Positions 5,775 to 9,496 of a DNA stretch of 9,496 nucleotides are shown here, piece after piece; within the stretch, counting starts at the first letter, position 1; every line of letters begins with the position of its first letter. The position numbers and the translations under genes were made by a program. This stretch comes from Candidatus Sulfotelmatobacter sp. (GTDB lineage: Bacteria; Acidobacteriota; Terriglobia; Terriglobales; Acidobacteriaceae): assembly GCA_030045935.1 (NCBI GenBank), contig JASIEN010000197.1:1-9496 (forward strand), given 5' to 3'. The notes under the pieces are model-generated. The model had not been told where the DNA came from and ran no database searches. It worked only from the letters and a program-made list of their open reading frames with translations.

Positions 5775-7502
5775 TTACTGCTGGTTTGCCACGCTGTCGC
5801 AATCGGCGTTGCCACTAAGAAAAACGGCCTGATGCGTGAACGGATCGTATGTAACGACTGTGTATGCCGGCGATCCATAGCGGCAAGCCCACTCGGCGCG
5901 ATGCCCCGGCTCCGCATCCAGCAGATAAATGCGCGATGCGTGGCGCCAGTCGGCATCGTTGAGGTTGAAATACCTGGCCGTGAATCCCTTCGCATCATGC
6001 AGGAAGACTAATCCAGAAATTCCAGAAGCAGCGATCGTCTCGCGGACTTTCCGATAAGGTTCGGTCCGCTTCGCAATGACCCTCGCGGTTGCCGCCTGTT
6101 GCCCAATCTGCATGATTACGAACAGAAGCATGATCCAAACCAGCGCCCAGCGCGGCGCCGGGCGGCGCTCCACCAGCAATTGCAACCCGCGGGCCGCCAG
6201 CAGCACAAGGGCGAAGAATGCCTCGAAGTGGAAGCGTTCTCCTAAAAACACTCCCGAGCCGTCGGGATGGGCCAGATACGCAAGCACCAGCGCAACGTAA
6301 AGCGAGGCGAGGATCCAAACTTCCTTCCGGCGCCTGCTTTCGCGCCAGAGCGCATAACCGGCCAGCAGATGAGCGAAAGGAAAAAAGCCAATCAGAGTTT
6401 CCACTGTGGTGTACCACGCGTACTGCCGGAAGCCCTCCCAGACTCTGCCGGGGTTAAGCGTCAGTTCCGGAGGAAGATTGGATCCGGGATACATGGCATA
6501 CGGCGAGATGAACCAATTGCCGCTATAGAGATGGTTGGAGATTAGAACGCCCGCAGTCGCAAAACTGCCAAAGAAGACGCCGGTGACAAATATCCTTAGC
6601 AGGCTATGTTGATTCTTGCGGTTCAACCACAAAGCCGCCGCCGTAAGCACGCAGGTCAAAACAAAAGCAGTGTAGGGACGAATCTGGAACGTAGCTGCCA
6701 GGCAGGCGAACATTGCGCCGTAATACCAGAGATTCGCCTTTTCGAGGCCGCGAAACAGACATAGGCACGCTGCCGCAACCAGAACGGCGCAAAGTGCGTG
6801 CGACATCAGATCGATCGAATTGATCAGGTAAAACGAGGATAAGGCAGCTATAAGAGCCGCGATCATTCCAGTTTCCTGCGAGAAACACAGCGACCCAAGA
6901 GCGATGATCGCAGTCAATTGAAGCACGCCGAAAACGGGGTTGATGACCCAGGGCGCGGAAATCAGGTATCCCAGCGACAAAACCAGCGGCCAGCCGGGCG
7001 GGAATTTAGCGAACCAGCCAAAGGGTCGCAACACGTGGTTTGTGTAGGAAATTTCAGCCGGCTCGTCTGCCGGATTGGACGACGCCCCAATGAGCGGCTG
7101 GGCCATGATATGCCCGCTGCGATAGATTCTGGCCTGGAAACAATAGCCTGACTCATCTGGATTCAGCCGGCCACGCGCGGAAAACCAGCTCAGCAAAACA
7201 GCCACCACGGCAAAGCAAAAAATAACTGGGCTCTGTTTTATCTTCAGAACGCCGGAAACTGGTCCAACCCCATTTTTCGAGCGGCGCAAACCTCTCAGAA
7301 CGCACGGAAGGATCAGACAATACTGCAGTAACAATAGAACAACATGTAAATGCCGATAAGCTCTGACCGTGCCAAGAAGCAGAACGGCTATATAGAGAGC
7401 GATTGCAGCCGTCAGGCACCAAAAAGGAAGCGACGCCGCTTTTCGGCTGGTAGGGTCTGCTCCACATTGCGGCAGAATCTCGGGCGGGCTAGACGAAGAC
7501 AT
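5775..7502 (-). CDS. GT-C glycosyltransferase, ArnT/PMT-like membrane protein
   Basis: The 575-residue polytopic protein has about 10-12 hydrophobic segments, starting near residues 26-46, 51-70 and 91-108. A roughly 100-residue soluble C-terminal part begins near residue 475. After the third hydrophobic segment comes RLNPDESGYCFQARIYRSG (112-130) with D116-E117. This acidic pair in the first large outer loop is the catalytic signature of GT-C enzymes such as PMT and ArnT. FPPGWPLVLSLG (167-178) is also typical. Such enzymes take sugar from a polyprenyl-phosphate donor and add it to protein or lipid outside the membrane. The acceptor here is unknown. The GT2 enzyme at 2824-3588 could supply the donor, but this is inference because the GloVer gene lies between them. 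The ATG at 7502 has no Shine-Dalgarno sequence and lies only about 7 nt from the predicted transcription start. Confidence 0.82.
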   Translation of the reverse strand: MSSSSPPEILPQCGADPTSRKAASLPFWCLTAAIALYIAVLLLGTVRAYRHLHVVLLLLQYCLILPCVLRGLRRSKNGVGPVSGVLKIKQSPVIFCFAVVAVLLSWFSARGRLNPDESGYCFQARIYRSGHIMAQPLIGASSNPADEPAEISYTNHVLRPFGWFAKFPPGWPLVLSLGYLISAPWVINPVFGVLQLTAIIALGSLCFSQETGMIAALIAALSSFYLINSIDLMSHALCAVLVAAACLCLFRGLEKANLWYYGAMFACLAATFQIRPYTAFVLTCVLTAAALWLNRKNQHSLLRIFVTGVFFGSFATAGVLISNHLYSGNWFISPYAMYPGSNLPPELTLNPGRVWEGFRQYAWYTTVETLIGFFPFAHLLAGYALWRESRRRKEVWILASLYVALVLAYLAHPDGSGVFLGERFHFEAFFALVLLAARGLQLLVERRPAPRWALVWIMLLFVIMQIGQQAATARVIAKRTEPYRKVRETIAASGISGLVFLHDAKGFTARYFNLNDADWRHASRIYLLDAEPGHRAEWACRYGSPAYTVVTYDPFTHQAVFLSGNADCDSVANQQ

Positions 7503-7516
7503 TGAGAATTCTGCCC

Positions 7517-7545
7517 ATTATGAATATGGCAGTATGGCGTGTCAA
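7517..7545 (-). promoter_or_regulatory. Near-consensus sigma70 promoter of the GT-C gene
   Basis: On the minus strand, a perfect TTGACA (plus-strand 7540-7545) is followed by exactly 17 bp and CATAAT (plus-strand 7517-7522), five of six -10 bases. The predicted start is near 7510, leaving only about 7 nt before the ATG at 7502. The -35 lies inside the inverted repeat at 7536-7551. Confidence 0.75.
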
Positions 7546-7551
7546 CACGCC
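7536..7551. promoter_or_regulatory. Inverted repeat over the -35 box, candidate operator
   Basis: GGCGTGT and ACACGCC are perfect 7-bp arms around a central CA. The element covers the whole TTGACA box of the GT-C promoter, a typical place for a repressor site. No regulator gene is present in the window, so the binder is unknown and the operator role is inferred from position alone. Confidence 0.4.
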
Positions 7552-7581
7552 TGCACAAGATACCGGCACCCGCTGGCGTGA

Positions 7582-7812
7582 TTTGGAAGACTGTGCCTTC
7601 GTTGTTCGTCCCCCCACTCGCCGTTGTGCTCGCAACCGAGCTGCACTGACGGATCCGGTCCCACCGCCGGTCTCGTGCAGGCCAGCGACGGAAATTTCTA
7701 CGGTTTTGGAACCCCTAAATCGGGTATTTTCAACTCTCGGGCCTTAGAGTGGCCAGCGAAGCCTTCAACCCTATGTAGCCGCTGTACTTGCAAAACTTGT
7801 CTTGACATTTGA
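7582..7812 (+). pseudogene. Remnant of a GloVer-repeat gene
   Basis: The frame following the TGA at 7579-7581 reads CSQPSCTDGSGPTAGLVQA then SDGNFYGFGT (about 7627-7713). This matches the end of one GloVer repeat and the start of the next: a paired-cysteine C-x-x-x-C-x-DG block, a GLVxAxDGNFYG core, then a glycine turn. The intact gene in this window has the parallel CSAPNCADG ... DSAGNLYG. Upstream the frame is closed, and after about 7730 the similarity is lost before a TGA at 7810-7812. There is no start signal or signal peptide. I read it as a decayed fragment of a separate GloVer gene. Its core wording (LVQASDGNFYG) differs from that of the intact gene, so it is not simply a recent partial copy. 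Confidence 0.6.
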
Positions 7813-7829
7813 CCGAGGCACGGTATGCT
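7802..7829 (+). promoter_or_regulatory. Sigma70-type promoter of the secreted esterase
   Basis: A perfect TTGACA (7802-7807) is followed after 16 bp by TATGCT (7824-7829), four of six -10 bases. A second TTGAC begins 7 bp later (7809-7813), so the -35 area holds a short direct repeat that could be a binding site. The predicted start is near 7836, giving a leader of about 125 nt. The promoter overlaps the end of the GloVer remnant. Confidence 0.6.
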
Positions 7830-7922
7830 TGAATAGCTGCCAGGGCCAATACAGACAGGCCTTTCGGATGGTTATCCCCCCTTTTTCAGCTTTCCGCCGT
7901 TTTAGGCATTTCAATTCAAGGG

Positions 7923-7948
7923 CTTCGGTGTCCGCGGACAAGCCGAAG
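7923..7948 (+). promoter_or_regulatory. Leader hairpin abutting the esterase ribosome site
   Basis: TGTCCGCGGACA (7929-7940) is a perfect palindrome, flanked by CTTCGG (7923-7928) and CCGAAG (7943-7948) with a 2-nt AG bulge. Together they form an extended stem whose 3' arm shares AAG with the ribosome-binding stretch AAGGTGAGG (7946-7954), 6 nt before the ATG at 7961. Folding would place the ribosome site at the base of the stem, so translation could depend on structure. I do not recognise a known riboswitch class. Confidence 0.45.
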
Positions 7949-7960
7949 GTGAGGATTCGA

Positions 7961-9496
7961 ATGAAGACCTCTAGAGTTGTACTCTCGCTGTTGGTTGGTG
8001 CGGGCCTGAGCCTGAGCGCACTCGCTGCGACTAAGACAACAATCGCCATCACATCTTCTCTGAATCCGTCCATATACGGCGAGGCGGTAACCTTTACGGC
8101 AGTGGTCACTCCCCAGCCCCCAAATGGCGAAACCGTCACCTTCGAGCAAGGTTCGACCACAATTGGGACCGGGACACTGAACGGCGGTTCGGCAACGTTT
8201 ACGATTTCTACCCTGGCTGCAGGTGGCAAGGACAACATTAAGGCTGTGTATCCAGGCGACTCCAACTTCGGCAGCAGCACGTCGGCGGCCGTGGCCCAGG
8301 TCGTCAATGACGCCAATACCACCACGACTCTGACTGCTTCGCAGAGTGCGATCAACGTTGGCCAGTCGGTAACCTTCACGGCGACAGTGGCGCCTCAGTT
8401 TGGCGGCACAGTCACGGGCAATGTTCGCTTCTACAATGGAAGCACGAGCCTTGGGACGGTAGCGCTTTCTGGTGGAGCAGCCAGCATTGCGGTCTCAAGC
8501 CTGGCCGCGGGAAGCCACTCGATTACCGCAGATTACAAGGGAAGCAGTTCATTTAACGACAGCACGTCAAACGCGTTGAGCGAGACCGTGGACGCGGGAA
8601 CGTGGTACTACAGTCTTACGATGACCTGGGACAACGTCACCCGTTATTACAGTGTTTTTGTGCCGGGGGTTCTTCCTGCGAATCCTCCCATGCTCATGAT
8701 GTTGCACGCAACCCGTTTCGCAGTCCCTCCCGATAATCCCAGCACCTGGAATTGGAACTGGCAAAATCTCGCCAACCAGTACGGTTTTATCCTGGTGCAG
8801 CCTGCCTCTACCTACAACGAAAATTCGGGCCAGTGGAACTGGAACTCATATTTCATGGACGCGGCCTTTACCGCTGCCGACGTAGGGTCATGCACTTCGC
8901 CTCCCGCGACGGCCTGCCCCGATGACGCTGGCTTCCTCCGGCAGCTCATCGTCAATCTGGAAGCTCAGTACAATGTGGATCCCAATCAGGTTTATGTCAC
9001 CGGCTTCTCATCGGGCGCGCAAATGGCGGAGCGAGTGGGGGTAGAGATCTCTGATCTGGTCGCGGCCATTGCGCCCACGTCGGGCGAGCTTGTGAATCAA
9101 TTGCCGGTTCCGCCGCCGGTGCTTACACCCGGCCCTGCGGTGGCGCCCGTCTCCGTCCAGGAGTGGCAAGGCACCGCAGATACTGAGCTGCCGCCGTGCA
9201 ACTACGGAACGACCAACTACTCCGGTGTTATTTACACGGTTGACACGGTTGACGACACTTTTAATTACTGGGTGCAGCAAAATAATTGTTCTTCGCTTCA
9301 AACCACGCAGACCTTGTGCGTGAACGATGCGCCCAACAACGCCAATGACGCTCCAACTCCGGGGATCTCGGGTGACACGGGGAATATCGCTACCAGTTGC
9401 ACCGGCAGCAATACCGAAGTTCAGTTCATATGGGAACCAGGAGTCGGGCACTCCTGGTTAGCGGGCAATAATCCGATTCGCTGGGCTTTTTTGTCG
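7961..9496 (+). CDS. Secreted Ig-Ig-esterase (PHB depolymerase/LpqC/CE1-like), right end cut off
   Basis: The window holds 512 codons with no stop; the gene continues past the right edge. AAGGTGAGG lies 6 nt before the ATG. Residues 1-22 are a signal peptide ending ALA. Residues 25-115 and 119-210 are two Big_3_5-type Ig-like domains (YGEAVTFTA/PPNGETVTF; VGQSVTFTATV/GNVRFYNG). From about 215 comes an alpha/beta-hydrolase of the polyhydroxybutyrate depolymerase / feruloyl esterase type. YSVFVPG opens it, and VYVTGFSSGAQMA contains the GxSxG nucleophile Ser350. D407 in WQGTADTELP is the likely acid and H497 in GVGHSWLAG the likely base. This set is expected to hydrolyse polymer or plant-wall esters outside the cell, with the Ig domains as spacers or surface adhesion modules. 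The usual HG of the oxyanion loop reads HA (H249-A250), and the usual HG before the acid reads WQG. The remaining C-terminus is probably short. Confidence 0.85.
   Translation, partial: MKTSRVVLSLLVGAGLSLSALAATKTTIAITSSLNPSIYGEAVTFTAVVTPQPPNGETVTFEQGSTTIGTGTLNGGSATFTISTLAAGGKDNIKAVYPGDSNFGSSTSAAVAQVVNDANTTTTLTASQSAINVGQSVTFTATVAPQFGGTVTGNVRFYNGSTSLGTVALSGGAASIAVSSLAAGSHSITADYKGSSSFNDSTSNALSETVDAGTWYYSLTMTWDNVTRYYSVFVPGVLPANPPMLMMLHATRFAVPPDNPSTWNWNWQNLANQYGFILVQPASTYNENSGQWNWNSYFMDAAFTAADVGSCTSPPATACPDDAGFLRQLIVNLEAQYNVDPNQVYVTGFSSGAQMAERVGVEISDLVAAIAPTSGELVNQLPVPPPVLTPGPAVAPVSVQEWQGTADTELPPCNYGTTNYSGVIYTVDTVDDTFNYWVQQNNCSSLQTTQTLCVNDAPNNANDAPTPGISGDTGNIATSCTGSNTEVQFIWEPGVGHSWLAGNNPIRWAFLS

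Larger units (their letters stand above)
7503..7960. other. Divergent intergenic region with a gene remnant
   Basis: This region separates the minus-strand GT-C gene from the plus-strand esterase. From left to right it holds the GT-C promoter with an inverted repeat over its -35, a decayed GloVer-like fragment (7582-7812), the esterase promoter (7802-7829), and a leader of about 125 nt with a hairpin abutting the ribosome site. The plus-strand open frame 7502-7747 overlaps the GT-C promoter and has no family-like translation, so I do not call it a gene. Confidence 0.6.

Noticed and set aside
5552..5998. 148-codon minus-strand frame overlapping the end of the GT-C gene
   Set aside because: Most of it is a shifted-frame copy of the GT-C C-terminus, and no frameshift is needed to explain the GT-C reading frame.
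7502..7747. 81-codon plus-strand frame beginning opposite the GT-C start
   Set aside because: It overlaps the GT-C promoter and reads the GloVer relic in the wrong frame. No ribosome site or family pattern.
7836..7960. Known riboswitch such as a cyclic-di-GMP type
   Set aside because: The conserved ligand-binding core words are not visible. Only a hairpin near the ribosome site can be supported.
7771..8379. 202-codon minus-strand frame
   Set aside because: It is antisense to the Ig domains of the esterase. The valine/threonine-rich translation simply mirrors the plus-strand Ig codons.
9008..9451. 147-codon minus-strand frame
   Set aside because: It is antisense to the catalytic part of the esterase, where GxSxG, the acid and the histidine all fit the plus frame.

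Overview
The window looks like a piece of a soil-type Acidobacteriota (Terriglobia-like) chromosome. This is inferred from gene content and was not tested by any search. The clues are a secreted protein built of GloVer-type tandem repeats, Ig-like (Big_3_5-type) modules attached to secreted proteins, a secreted phosphoesterase of the phospholipase C / acid phosphatase family, and a cytoplasmic polyprenyl-phosphate-sugar synthase of the dolichyl-phosphate mannose synthase type. Base composition is moderately GC-rich. I see no tRNA, rRNA, transposase, integrase or CRISPR array.

Layout. (1) Positions 1-242 hold a non-coding stretch with a perfect 36-bp palindrome and an extended -10 promoter. 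A small four-helix membrane protein follows (about 243-668, +). (2) It converges on a minus-strand pair: a secreted phosphoesterase (1216-2664) followed by a small lipoprotein (737-1138). A strong GC hairpin lies between the convergent ends. (3) A minus-strand glycosyltransferase family 2 gene (2824-3588) has a good sigma70-type promoter and a leader of about 130 nt. (4) A secreted GloVer-repeat protein with a C-terminal Ig-like module (3893-5413, -) follows. (5) A large polytopic GT-C/ArnT-like glycosyltransferase (5775-7502, -) has a near-consensus promoter that leaves almost no 5' leader. (6) A divergent intergenic region (7503-7960) contains a decayed fragment of a second GloVer gene, a strong plus-strand promoter and a leader hairpin. 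(7) A secreted Ig-Ig-esterase (PHB depolymerase / LpqC / CE1-like) starts at 7961 and runs off the right edge.

How the genes fit together. Four products carry export signals: phosphoesterase, lipoprotein, GloVer protein and esterase. They suggest an extracellular or surface scavenging role for phosphate esters and polymer esters. The GT2 and GT-C enzymes are the classic donor-maker and donor-user types for lipid-linked sugar transfer across the membrane, but the GloVer gene separates them and each has its own promoter. I found no convincing novel multi-gene system. The most interesting points are the long palindrome, the Ig-like module shared by two secreted proteins in opposite orientation, the GloVer gene remnant, and several promoter and leader oddities.
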